From an uncultured cyanobacterium (GTDB lineage: Bacteria > Cyanobacteriota > Cyanobacteriia > Thermosynechococcales > Thermosynechococcaceae), in the NCBI GenBank assembly GCA_937951315.1, contig CALFCG010000362.1, forward strand, positions 1 to 37,590: DNA of 37,590 nt. Direction: 5' to 3'. Position 1 is the stretch's first letter, and each line of letters begins with the position of its first letter. Positions 8,290 to 17,281 of this stretch are shown here, one piece after another. The translations under genes were made by a program, and so were the position numbers. The notes beneath the pieces are model-generated. The model made no database searches. It was given only the letters and a program-made list of their open reading frames with translations, and was not told where the DNA came from.

Positions 8290-8679
8290 CTAGGCGTTAG
8301 AGTTTGCACCCTTCCCGGTTGGGAGTCCTTGCTTTTTCCACTCGACTAGCCCTCCCGAGATATTCTGTATGGCAGTAAACCCTAGGGTGCCCAGAAATGA
8401 CGCTGCGATAGGACTGCGGTGAGCGGTTAGACAAATAACGGCTAAGGGGCGTTCCGATGATAATGTTTGGAACCATTGGGGCCATACCCATTGCCGTGTG
8501 ATGGGTAGAGCGCCCAGTAAAAGACGGGGAAGGCTGAGATTGACGGCTTGGATAGGATGCGTCAGTTGGTACTCAAGGGCACTCCGGACGTCAATGAGTA
8601 ACGGCGGTGCAGGCTGATTCGTATACTCTACGGGCGATAAATTTGTGATTGCAGGTGTTGGTTTTTGTGGCTCTACCAT
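8290..8679 (-). CDS. Single-domain rhodanese-like protein
   Basis: A 129-residue one-domain rhodanese. It shows the LLIDVRSALEYQLTHPIQAVNLSLP motif and an active-site loop CLTAHR (Cys83-Arg88), followed by the 'SGGLVEWKKQGLP' end typical of the fold. The cysteine is present, so sulfur transfer through a persulfide is possible; donor and acceptor are unknown. The length between LP and the loop is normal. It is cotranscribed in all likelihood with the hybrid kinase 17 bases downstream. In that setting it could act as a redox or sulfur sensor for the kinase, but this is only inference from gene order. Confidence 0.88.
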   Translation of the reverse strand: MVEPQKPTPAITNLSPVEYTNQPAPPLLIDVRSALEYQLTHPIQAVNLSLPRLLLGALPITRQWVWPQWFQTLSSERPLAVICLTAHRSPIAASFLGTLGFTAIQNISGGLVEWKKQGLPTGKGANSNA

Positions 8680-8778
8680 TGCTTTAGCCCAAATCCTCTT
8701 CAGCTTCTAGTCTAAGGGCTACGCTTGGGGCGCTGCCAGTTGTGGTGGGAAGAGTCACGCTTTTTGGGACGTGATGCA

Positions 8779-10737
8779 CTATTGAGATAGGGAGACGGCT
8801 GGGTCAAATTTGAAGGTGTTGATCATCTCATTGAGGGGGGCTTCCAGCTCTTGAAATTGCTCGCTTGGAACGATGTAGCTCAGCAGGGCGACCCGCTGGC
8901 CACTATTCTCAATAAAACTATTGCCCAGCAGCTTCACTTTGATATTCCCTGTGGCGGTGCCAGTGTATCCCCAAATCAGCAGGACACTGCCATCTTTCTG
9001 GGGTCGAGCTTTTTCGATGAAAAAGTCGGATTGATTACTGAAGGTTTCTTTGAGAAAGGTCTCTAAAATATCCGTGAGTTCACTCTGGGTCGGCTTTTTC
9101 CCAACGTCAAAGAGGTCTGCCACCATTTCACCGTTGCCGGTGGGATCGCTCCACACCATAATGATTTCTTCCGACTTGCTGTTGTCCTTGAGGGTCCAAC
9201 CTTGGGGGACCTCCATGGAGAAGGCCTGGCTTGGATGTTCATAGGCTTCCAAGTCACGAATCTGAACGCGTTGAAATTGGCTTTGGGTTCGAGGGCTAGG
9301 GGAGGGGGTAAGCTCTGGGCTAGGGTTGCGGGAGGTCGTTGGATCGTCTGGTTCATCCTGTGGTCCCACGATGATGCCAATAATGACCAGTAGGGTGAGC
9401 AAACCCACGGGCAAAAGGACAATGAGACTTGCGATCGCACATCCCCACTTCCAGGGATTGCTCCCCTTTGTTGGGTTGCCTGTGACTGTTGCTGTACCTT
9501 GCACTGTGGGGGGGACAGGGGGAGGTTGCATCGGCATCTGAGCTGGGGGCTGAGCGAGATTTTGAGTTCGAGACATCTCACTGGACCTCTCCACGTTTCC
9601 TTGTGATCCAGGGGGATCGACGATGGTTGGGGGGGGCATGGGCGGTATCTGAGGTGGCGGTGAATCGTTGCTTGAGATCACCTCCGTCGGGGGGACATTA
9701 TTCTCAAAATTTAAGGCCTGCATTACATCTGTTGCTGATGGGTAGCGGTCTAAGGGGCGAGCCGCCAGCATCTTCTGTAAAACAGCCATGAAATTGGGAC
9801 TTAAACTGAGGTCCTGTTGCCAAGTCCATTCTAGAGATTGAGGATCCTGGAGATCTTGCGGGAGTTTGCCCGTCATTAAAACCAGAGCGGAAACGGCTAA
9901 GGCATAGAGGTCACTGTGAGGGGCCACTAGCCCAAGGCGCATTTGCTCATCGGGGGCATAGCCGATTTTGCCGAGACGCGTACCGCCTCCTGAACTAAAC
10001 CCACTGACTTGGGGGGAGATCACCTCGGTGCTGACATCCATCGCAATCTGCTTGACCCCTCCGAGATCAATCAATATCGGTAGGTTGTCGCGATCACGAC
10101 GCATAATATTGTCGGGCGAAATATCTCGGTGGATGACACCTTGCTGATGTAAATAACTCAGCACGGGCAACAGATCTCGAAAGAGCTGGAGGATATCAGA
10201 TTCGCTGAAAACTCTGCTGACCTGCTTGTCTTGAAGCTGTTGGTAAGTGAGGCCTGGAATATAGTCTTGGACTAAAAATAAGCGCTTTTTAGCTTGGAAA
10301 ATCTCCCAGAAGCGAGGAATTTGGGGGTGCTCCAACCGGTGTAGGGTTGCTGCTTCTCGCTGAAACAGTTCTTCGGCCTTTTTCAGGGCCTCTGTTCCCT
10401 GAATCGAGGGGGTTAGTTCTTTAAGGACCACATATTCGTTGAATCGACCCGTGTCCTGGGCCAGGTAGGTGCGCCCAAAACCGCCCTGACCTATGGGGCG
10501 ATCGATGATGTATCGATCGCGTAACCGTGTCCCAGCTAATAAGGCGATGAAGGAGCTGCTGGCGACCTCGGGGGATGGGCTATTCTTTGCCCCTTCCAAG
10601 CTGTTAGAGTCCGCATCTGCAGAAGCTGAATCATTTGCCGCAGAACGGCTAGAAGGTTGTGCTTTGAGAGACGTTCCACAGTATTGACAAAAGTGGGACT
10701 TGGAAGCAACTTGCCGTCCACACGACGTGCAGTTCAT
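8779..10737 (-). CDS. Membrane-anchored Ser/Thr protein kinase with N-terminal zinc ribbon
   Basis: A eukaryotic-type kinase of the cyanobacterial Spk group. From the chosen start (652 residues): a four-cysteine zinc ribbon (NCTSCG...FCQYCG) in the first 25 residues; a Ser/Ala-rich linker; the kinase domain about 70-345 with IGQGGFGRTYLAQD, VLKEL lysine, HRDISPDNIM and LIDLGG in place of DFG; a Pro-rich linker; one membrane helix (IASLIVLLPVGLLTLLVIIGII, about 435-457); and an outer domain of about 130 residues starting FSMEVPQGWTL, resembling PsbP/Mog1-like folds. I chose the ATG at 10737 because GAGG lies 11 bases upstream; the frame extends to a GTG at 10797. DLG instead of DFG occurs in this family and does not imply inactivity. 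Confidence 0.92.
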   Translation of the reverse strand: MNCTSCGRQVASKSHFCQYCGTSLKAQPSSRSAANDSASADADSNSLEGAKNSPSPEVASSSFIALLAGTRLRDRYIIDRPIGQGGFGRTYLAQDTGRFNEYVVLKELTPSIQGTEALKKAEELFQREAATLHRLEHPQIPRFWEIFQAKKRLFLVQDYIPGLTYQQLQDKQVSRVFSESDILQLFRDLLPVLSYLHQQGVIHRDISPDNIMRRDRDNLPILIDLGGVKQIAMDVSTEVISPQVSGFSSGGGTRLGKIGYAPDEQMRLGLVAPHSDLYALAVSALVLMTGKLPQDLQDPQSLEWTWQQDLSLSPNFMAVLQKMLAARPLDRYPSATDVMQALNFENNVPPTEVISSNDSPPPQIPPMPPPTIVDPPGSQGNVERSSEMSRTQNLAQPPAQMPMQPPPVPPTVQGTATVTGNPTKGSNPWKWGCAIASLIVLLPVGLLTLLVIIGIIVGPQDEPDDPTTSRNPSPELTPSPSPRTQSQFQRVQIRDLEAYEHPSQAFSMEVPQGWTLKDNSKSEEIIMVWSDPTGNGEMVADLFDVGKKPTQSELTDILETFLKETFSNQSDFFIEKARPQKDGSVLLIWGYTGTATGNIKVKLLGNSFIENSGQRVALLSYIVPSEQFQELEAPLNEMINTFKFDPAVSLSQ

Positions 10738-11042
10738 TAAATCCATATCCTCTATCGCCTCAGCTGACCTCGATAACCTCAGATTCCATTCCAGCACGAG
10801 TTATGGGTAGTCGCCACTCTTGCCCTAGATTGTTTACATCGTCCTGGGACAGTGGTTCATGTAGGGCTCTTTTTGAGCTAAGTTTCCATGCCTTGGATAC
10901 TGGCAATCTTCATTCGCGACAGTCCCTTTCCTTGAAGGCGATCCAGGCGTAGTACTCTGTCGTTACACCCCTCATGCGCCTACACCATTTTTGATGACGG
11001 GAGGAAGCCTTGAAGAGGGGATAGCGAAGGTAATCAACATTC

Positions 11043-12188
11043 ATGCAGGTTGTCGTTACTGGAATCGGTCTGACGTCGGCTCTCGGTTCAACATTAGAGA
11101 GTAGCTGGGGGGCTTTACTCAAGGGGGCGACGGGGATTGCAATGCATCAACCCTTCCCTGAACTCCCCCCCCGCCCCTTAGGCTTAATCCATGGGGCTCC
11201 TAGTTCTATTGAGTCGCTTTTACTACCGACGGTTGATGCAGCGTTGCAAGATGCAGACTGCGATCAAGTCGCGCCGGACATGGGGGTTGTCATTGGCTCT
11301 AGTCGCGGACTGCAGCCTCAGTGGGAGAAATCTATTCGCGAGTTTCACGCGGGCCAACAAGTTCTTGCCGATCTGCGGCAGCTCTATGGTGATTCTCCCG
11401 CTTCTCTAGTGGCTCAAAAGCTGAGGATAACCGGCCCCATTCTTTCGCCTCGGGCAGCCTGTGCTACAGGTCTTTGGGCCATTGCCCAAGGCGCTGATTT
11501 GATTCGGACTGGCCAATGTACTCAGGTGCTTGTGGGGGCGGTGGAAGTTCCGGTGACACCGCTGACGCTCGCGGGGTTTGCCAAGATGGGAGCAATGGCG
11601 ACTACGGGGGCCTATCCCTTTGATCGCCAACGTGAAGGGTTGGTATTGGGAGAAGGGGCGGTTGTGTTACTGCTGGAGTTGGGATCGCTGGCCCAGGGCA
11701 GAAATGCAAAAATCTATGGTCAGGTTATGGGGTTTGGCTGTACGGCTGATGGCTATCATCGCAGTGCGCCCGATCGGGATCAGAGGGTTGCGATCGCAAC
11801 CCTTCAACAAAGCCTGCAGCGCAGTCACTTGCGACCCACCGACATCGACTATATCCATGCTCACGGCACCGCCACCCAACTCAATGATCAAGCCGAAGCA
11901 GCCTTAATTCAGAAAATCTTTCCAGCCTCTGTTGCTGTTAGCTCTACCAAAGGGGCCACTGGCCATACCCTCGGTGCTTCTGGAGCCATGGGGGTCGCGT
12001 TTAGTTTGCTCGCGCTACAGCAGCAAATCGCGCCGCCCTGCGTCGGGCTTAAAGATGCTGCTTTTGATCTCCGTCTTTTGCCAGAAGCTACGCCGATGAG
12101 ACTCAGAACGTCTCTATGTCTAAGCTTTGGCTTCGGGGGGCAAAATACGGCCTTGACCTTGGCGGCAATGGAAGATTCCCCGTTATAG
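11043..12188 (+). CDS. Beta-ketoacyl-ACP synthase II-like condensing enzyme
   Basis: A 381-residue KAS I/II-type thiolase-fold enzyme that would condense malonyl-ACP with an acyl chain. The catalytic triad is complete: Cys140 in RAACATGLWA, His274 in HAHGTATQLND and His308 in KGATGHTLGASG. The C-terminal SFGFGGQN loop is present. It is shorter than standard FabF (about 410) through a compact N-terminal half. This suggests a second, specialised KAS rather than the housekeeping one, since no fab or acp genes are nearby. The start ATG at 11043 preserves the typical VVVTGIGLTSALG opening; AAGG lies about 13 bases upstream. It stands alone between the kinase gene and the PilP-like gene. Confidence 0.87.
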   Translation: MQVVVTGIGLTSALGSTLESSWGALLKGATGIAMHQPFPELPPRPLGLIHGAPSSIESLLLPTVDAALQDADCDQVAPDMGVVIGSSRGLQPQWEKSIREFHAGQQVLADLRQLYGDSPASLVAQKLRITGPILSPRAACATGLWAIAQGADLIRTGQCTQVLVGAVEVPVTPLTLAGFAKMGAMATTGAYPFDRQREGLVLGEGAVVLLLELGSLAQGRNAKIYGQVMGFGCTADGYHRSAPDRDQRVAIATLQQSLQRSHLRPTDIDYIHAHGTATQLNDQAEAALIQKIFPASVAVSSTKGATGHTLGASGAMGVAFSLLALQQQIAPPCVGLKDAAFDLRLLPEATPMRLRTSLCLSFGFGGQNTALTLAAMEDSPL

Positions 12189-12362
12189 GTCTCCGAGAGG
12201 TTTGCCGAAGTGATTTTCCCTGGGGGTGAAAGTAACGGATACTGGGGGGGCTTTGGGTAACAATTCGGTTAATACTGGGAGCGTGTGAAAGATGGGGAAC
12301 ACTCAGGGCATTCTATAACCGAGTATCAAAAATCTTGACTTAACGCATTGGGAACTAAACCT

Positions 12363-13469
12363 ATGTCTGACAATTTCGACCTTGACGTCACAGTCTCGAC
12401 AGATCAGACGCTCTCTCATGATGAGAGTCTCGAGACGAGCGCTAGTGAGTTAATGGACGAGTTGTTTGCCCAGCTAGATCATAAGATTCGGGAAGGTGAG
12501 ACCTCTCCAACCCCAACCTCCTCCTCTCTGACTCGTGTTCGCTCGCGTCGGGCCCTCAGTGTTCTCGAACAATCCAGTGAGCTAGAAGTTTCCTACACCC
12601 CTCTTGAAACTGGCCTTGCCCCCCGATACGCTCCAGACTGGCAGCTCTCTTTAGATGAAACCGTTGGGATCGGCAATCCTCAAGATTCAACCTTTAATCA
12701 GCGTCTCTTTTTCTGTATTGCCCTAACCTCGATCGGGGCCGCCCTTGTCTGGGTGGGAACTCAGTTGACGCCTCGTACCATCACCGTTCCTGCTGTCGCA
12801 GAAGTCACGACTCCTGCGACTTCATCCCTCCCCATCAATCCTTCAGATGTGCAGTTCGCCGCGAGCATGACACAATCGCTCCAGAAAATTGACAGTAAAA
12901 AGTCTTCTCCCCCAGCCGCCGCAACGCCAGCTACTGCTAAGCCTGCTGTCGCTGCGCTGCCCGTGACGACGCCACCAGTGCCTCAGCCACAGGGTCAGAC
13001 TCTTAGCAAGCCTGCGCTCCCCAAAGTTAGTTCGGTTCAAGCGGTCGCCCCCAAATTGCCAGCAAAGATTCCGGCTAATGTTACACCCGCTCGGATCCCA
13101 GCTAAACAGGAACCCCTCCCCGCTCAGTCAGCGCCCCAGGTCGCTACAACAGAAGCAACGGAGTTGCCTCAAGTTCAGCCGGAGGCTCAGCCTAATCAGT
13201 CCAACGTGATTGATGAACCTCAAACTATTGCCGTGGCTAAACCTGTGCCTCTCACCGATGTGAGTAAAGCAACTCAAACGTTGGTGGGTGTCTTAGAATT
13301 CGGAGAGCAATCTGTTGCCTTAGTGGAAAATAATGGGGCCACGCGCCGGGTTGAAATTGGCGAAGTTCTCAATGAGAGTGGCTGGATTCTAGCTGGTGTT
13401 GAAAATGGCCAAGCTATTATTAAGCAGGACGGAAAAATTCGGGCCTTAGAACCTGATCAAAAGTTCTAA
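12363..13469 (+). CDS. One-pass membrane protein with Pro/Ala-rich linker and PilP/GspC-like C-terminal domain
   Basis: A 368-residue protein of unknown function. It has an acidic N-terminal region of about 110 residues, one membrane segment (LFFCIALTSIGAALVWVG, about 114-132), a long Pro/Ala/Gln/Val-rich linker (about 140-300), and a compact end of about 60 residues (TLVGVLEFG...VALVENNGATRRVEIGEVL...GWILAGVE). That end resembles the small beta domain of PilP/GspC inner-membrane proteins of type IV pili and type II secretion. The layout (cytoplasmic tail, helix, periplasm-spanning linker, beta domain) fits such a role, but no pilus genes are adjacent. I chose the ATG at 12363 (GGGA about 10 bases upstream) over the TTG at 12348. 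Confidence 0.7.
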   Translation: MSDNFDLDVTVSTDQTLSHDESLETSASELMDELFAQLDHKIREGETSPTPTSSSLTRVRSRRALSVLEQSSELEVSYTPLETGLAPRYAPDWQLSLDETVGIGNPQDSTFNQRLFFCIALTSIGAALVWVGTQLTPRTITVPAVAEVTTPATSSLPINPSDVQFAASMTQSLQKIDSKKSSPPAAATPATAKPAVAALPVTTPPVPQPQGQTLSKPALPKVSSVQAVAPKLPAKIPANVTPARIPAKQEPLPAQSAPQVATTEATELPQVQPEAQPNQSNVIDEPQTIAVAKPVPLTDVSKATQTLVGVLEFGEQSVALVENNGATRRVEIGEVLNESGWILAGVENGQAIIKQDGKIRALEPDQKF

Positions 13470-13751
13470 TCAAACTGAGTTTTGCTTAACGTGAATTCGA
13501 TGTGAATCGATAACAGTAGCTAGCATTTCTAGTTCTTTGAATGTCAACTCTAATCGGTTTGATTGGATGATACGAATACGCAGTCAGTCGACTCCATAGA
13601 TGAGCTAATTTGTTGAGGCATATGTAAACGTGTCAGAAGTTTTTCGTAGGCGAAGCAATCTGATGCACTCAACAATGTCTTACGCAATTATCCAACCAAA
13701 CAGCGCTGTGAGTTACCCCCAGAGCTGTTGGGTTTACATCAGAAATCGAAA

Positions 13752-16436
13752 CTAGAACGAGAATGTTGTTCTAATGATCGGAATAAAGATGGGATCATTC
13801 GATGAGGTATTGTTCGGATTGACAACCATAATCACACCAGGAGTGACGTTGATATTGTCATTGACTTGGAACTGATATTGGAGCTCTGCGATGAAGTTAG
13901 GATTAGAGCCGTCCGTAACACCTGTACCGTTGAGGTTGCCTCGGTCAAAAATATACGGCTGTTGACCCACTGAAATTGATGCTTTATTACCTTCAGCAAA
14001 CAGATCTGGCAAAATAAATTGTGCCGCCCAGTTAATAAGTTTGACCTCAGAATCTACAAGTTCAGGACTCCGAGCTAGGGTTAAGCCCGCCCAACCGGAA
14101 AAATGTAGAAAGTCAGCAATTTTGCTGTCAACCGAAAAACCAAAGTTATCGGTTGTTGTGTCTAGTCCATCAAAGGGATCAGAAGTATCTCCGCCTGGGC
14201 CCAGTCCACCACCGGTCGTTGGTGCATCACCTGTATCAGAGGTAATATCTGGACTGCCTCTAAATTCACTGCGGGCGTATTGCACACCAAACCGAAGCCT
14301 CTCAGAGAGCGTGACGCCAACCTGAGCAAACACCCCAAATTGTCCACCTCCAAATAGACCCCCATTGTTATCTGCATCAGCAACAGCTAGATCGGCATCG
14401 CCAGCCGCTGCTGAAACAGAGAACTCAAAGGTATCATTCGCTTCATAAATGGCACTAAAGACAGTGTCTCCAGGAGCACGGTGAACCGTTGGGTTAAATC
14501 GGAAGAAGCGAGAGAGTGCACCCGTATCACTACTGGCAAGGAAGGGGTTGAAGGTCTCTACGTCATCTCGATAATCTCCTCCTTGGAGTGAAGCCTTTAA
14601 GGTCAGACGATCAAAGGGCTTAAACCGATAGTTGATTTCATCTAGGAGGGCTTCATTATTATCTGCATCATCAAATGATAGACGCGCAAGGCTAGTGCCG
14701 GCAGCACCCTCGTTGTCTAATTCAGGGACGTTAGCCGTTTGTAACCGGATGCGAAGACGATCTGTGCCAGAGAAGCTGGTATCAAAATTGAGGCGAACCC
14801 GAGGGGCTAAGAAGACCCTATCCTCCCCAATATTGCCTTCATCGGTATCAACACCAAGCACACTATCAAGAGCATTCTCTTCGTCAATAACAAAACCTGC
14901 ACCAAAGATCGCTGTTGCGTTGAGTTTAGTGGTGGTGGAAAATTGTTGGGCTTCAACAGTATCAACCCGTGATTCTAGCCCATCGACGCGACCACGCAAC
15001 GTCGCAAGTTCAGCTGCGAACTCGTCCTGCAAAGCTTTGACAGTATCGAAATCAGCCTTAGAAGCAAAGCGATCGCTAATCTGGTCAAGACAAGCGTTCA
15101 GTGCTGCAGCCAACTCATAGCGAGTTGTTGAGCGATTTCCCCTAAAAGTGCCATTGGGATACCCCGCTATACAGCCATAACGTTCTACCAAAGATTGCAG
15201 AGCTTGGAACGCCCAGTCTCCCGGCTGTACATCAGAAAGCTGCGAAACAGAAGTAACCTGTCCCTGTAAAGCATCACTTGAATTGTTGAAACGGAGTAAA
15301 TCGCTGACAGATGTAATCTCTGCTGCAGTCCCTCCCTCAGCTATGAGTAATGACTGAGATGAGGCTGAGGACTCTGATTGTTCGGGCGCTGTAACAGATT
15401 CAGGCTCTGAATTAGGAGGAAGATTGGACTGAAAGCGCAGCAAATCAATGTTGTCAGTCTCTTCGACTTCTCGGACAGGGTTAGGTTGAGACAACGCTGG
15501 TTGTTCTGTAGGGTGCTCAACGTTGGCAAAGAGGTCCTCTACCGGAGGTTGTTGATTGGGTTGAGCAGGCAAAAGAGCACTAACGGCGGTCTTTTTAATG
15601 GTTTGTCCTGTTTCTGAGGCAGGTCTTGTCTGAGATGGGGCTGAAGACTCTGATAGTTCGGAAACCTTAACAGATTCAGACTTAGAGTTAGGAGGGAGAT
15701 TGGACTGAAAATGCAGCAAATCCCTGCTGTCAGTCTCTTCGATCTCTTGGACAGGGGTAGGTTGAGACAGCGCTTGTTGCTCTGCTGGGTGCTCAACGTT
15801 GTTAAAGAGGTCCTCTACCGGGGGCTGTTGATTGGGCTGCGCAGCTAAAAGAGCACTAACGGCAGGTTTTTTAATTGTCTGTTCTGTCTCTGAGACAAGT
15901 TTCGTCTGAGATGGGTCTGCAGTCTCTGATGGTTCGGACGCTGTAACAGTTTCAGGCTCTGAGTTAGGAGGGAGATTTGACTGAAAACGCAGTAAATCCC
16001 TGCTATCAGTCTCTTCGACAGGTGTAGTTTGAGACAGTTCTGATTGCTCTGCTCGGTTCCCCACGTTGGCAAAGAGGTCCTCTACCGGGGGACGTTGATT
16101 GAGCTGAGCAGGTAAAAGAGCACTAACAGCGGTCTTTTTTATTGTCTGCTCTTCCGTTTCTGCAATTTCTGCTACGCCAGGAATTGTTGAGAGAAGCTGG
16201 CTTGATTGTGAATTAAGAAGAGCATTGATGGAGGTACTGTCTGTTTTACTCTTTGGATCAATGGTGAGTGCTGGCTGTTCCAACGTTTCAGCACTCTCAT
16301 CTTTGACATTTTCCTCTGATGCTACAAAATCTTGCGTCGGGTCTGGAGTAACAGCAATTGCTGGTTTCGTTGCAACAAGGCTAACGCCCAAAACGCCAAT
16401 GCCATATACGATGCGTTGACTAACATCACTGGCCAT
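13752..16436 (-). CDS. SLH-domain OprB-type porin with triplicated N-terminal linker
   Basis: An 894-residue cyanobacterial outer-membrane porin of the SLH/OprB group, often called iron-uptake or Som porins. Order: signal peptide (VYGIGVLGVSLVATKPAIA); linker of about 350 residues with three tandem repeats; SLH domain (DWAFQALQSLVERYGCIAGYPNGTF...); coiled coil (LRGRVDGLESRVDTVEA); beta-barrel ending in TTFSF, the aromatic terminus needed for barrel assembly. The SLH domain binds peptidoglycan-linked polymer and the barrel passes small solutes or ions. I chose the ATG at 16436 (AGGA 10 bases upstream) over the TTG at 16457. It is much longer than the paralogue at 17282-19054 because of the repeats. 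The solute is not predictable from sequence. Confidence 0.9.
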   Translation of the reverse strand: MASDVSQRIVYGIGVLGVSLVATKPAIAVTPDPTQDFVASEENVKDESAETLEQPALTIDPKSKTDSTSINALLNSQSSQLLSTIPGVAEIAETEEQTIKKTAVSALLPAQLNQRPPVEDLFANVGNRAEQSELSQTTPVEETDSRDLLRFQSNLPPNSEPETVTASEPSETADPSQTKLVSETEQTIKKPAVSALLAAQPNQQPPVEDLFNNVEHPAEQQALSQPTPVQEIEETDSRDLLHFQSNLPPNSKSESVKVSELSESSAPSQTRPASETGQTIKKTAVSALLPAQPNQQPPVEDLFANVEHPTEQPALSQPNPVREVEETDNIDLLRFQSNLPPNSEPESVTAPEQSESSASSQSLLIAEGGTAAEITSVSDLLRFNNSSDALQGQVTSVSQLSDVQPGDWAFQALQSLVERYGCIAGYPNGTFRGNRSTTRYELAAALNACLDQISDRFASKADFDTVKALQDEFAAELATLRGRVDGLESRVDTVEAQQFSTTTKLNATAIFGAGFVIDEENALDSVLGVDTDEGNIGEDRVFLAPRVRLNFDTSFSGTDRLRIRLQTANVPELDNEGAAGTSLARLSFDDADNNEALLDEINYRFKPFDRLTLKASLQGGDYRDDVETFNPFLASSDTGALSRFFRFNPTVHRAPGDTVFSAIYEANDTFEFSVSAAAGDADLAVADADNNGGLFGGGQFGVFAQVGVTLSERLRFGVQYARSEFRGSPDITSDTGDAPTTGGGLGPGGDTSDPFDGLDTTTDNFGFSVDSKIADFLHFSGWAGLTLARSPELVDSEVKLINWAAQFILPDLFAEGNKASISVGQQPYIFDRGNLNGTGVTDGSNPNFIAELQYQFQVNDNINVTPGVIMVVNPNNTSSNDPIFIPIIRTTFSF
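15321..16139 (-). repeat. Three tandem ~267-276-bp coding repeats within the porin linker
   Basis: Three imperfect units begin at 16139, 15872 and 15596 on the minus strand, offset by 267 and 276 bp (89 and 92 residues). Each carries KK(T/P)AVSALL, then NQ.PPVEDLF.NV, then (D/N)..DLL.FQSNLPPNS, then a Ser/Glu-rich spacer. All length differences are multiples of three, so the frame is kept. The paralogous porin has only a single short related motif (TSVSDL). Confidence 0.88.
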
Positions 16437-17281
16437 AATTGTGATTCCTAGCACCAAACAACATAGCTTGAATCTTTATGTACTTATTGCATCCACCAAA
16501 TATCCGCATTTCCTGAAGAACAACATGGATGCAGTAGTATCTTCAAGCAAACTGTTGTAAATTGTCCCACAAATAACTACGCAAGAATAAAAAACGATAA
16601 CCTCGCACAGGATTCAAAGGTTTTGGGAATTTTGAAGCAAAATCTATTTAGGTATATGCAGTTTTTGCACATTCCTCGGTTCAGCGTGAGGTCTGTGCCA
16701 GTCTGTTGCCCTTTCCCGCAGCACCTGTCAAAAAAGAAACGTAAGCTACAAGCCATTTTCCTCGCCTTACCCCTGTCGCTGCAGCATAGACAAGACCTTT
16801 CTCAAGCTTGACCCTCTAATGCTGGGCTCTTGGGGAGGGATTACTGAACAGTGGCATTATCCTGTTTTGAAAACACGAGATAACGTAGCGGATTTGTGGG
16901 TGGTGTCACCATTGCATTTGACTGAGCATCGTTGACACCTTCACCACAGCCCGCATCCCAAACATTTGAGGTCTTTCTCTACGGGGCGATGACTCGAATA
17001 ATATTCACGTGAGGGTCGTGAAGTGGGCTATCTGAATCGTGTCAATATCCTGACGAACAGAAAAAAACTATTAAGTCGTAAGTTAATTTATCTACTTATA
17101 TGCAGGAAAATCATGTACTTTATGCGTAATTCACTCATCTTTTTCATCTGATGTAGTATTTTTTTTTTCATCTGGTAGTTTTGGTTACAATTACCGAAAA
17201 TTCACTTTCGTAATCTGTTATGGGCACGACTGCTAGCAGTTGTGGTTTCAAGGTATGAGCTTATTGGTGTGAAGGATAATC
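16437..17281. other. 845-bp intergenic region between divergent porin genes
   Basis: I see no convincing gene; a 62-codon frame at 16623-16811 starts with TTG and looks like chance. The region contains nested inverted repeats just upstream of the left porin (16466-16548), an imperfect inverted repeat at 16895-16908 / 16933-16948, an 11-T run near 17159, and a 12-bp palindrome ACTGCTAGCAGT at 17229-17240 close to the right porin. Both porin promoters must lie here. A small RNA is possible but not demonstrable by eye. Confidence 0.55.
16466..16548 (-). promoter_or_regulatory. Nested inverted repeats in the putative 5' leader of the left porin
   Basis: Outer arms GCTTGAA (16466-16472) and TTCAAGC (16542-16548) enclose inner arms TGCATCCA (16488-16495) and TGGATGCA (16526-16533). 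Both pairs are perfect and properly nested, so an RNA copy could fold into one long hairpin ending 29 bases before the porin ATG at 16436. It may be a leader controlling translation or stability; it might instead be paired operators. Confidence 0.4.

Noticed and set aside
15341-16072. Three similar minus-strand frames (62, 85 and 75 codons) inside the porin gene
   Set aside because: They are alternate-frame readings of the three tandem repeats and look alike only because the DNA is repeated.
16623-16811. 62-codon plus-strand frame between the porins
   Set aside because: TTG start, no clear ribosome-binding site, irregular basic composition, no family resemblance.
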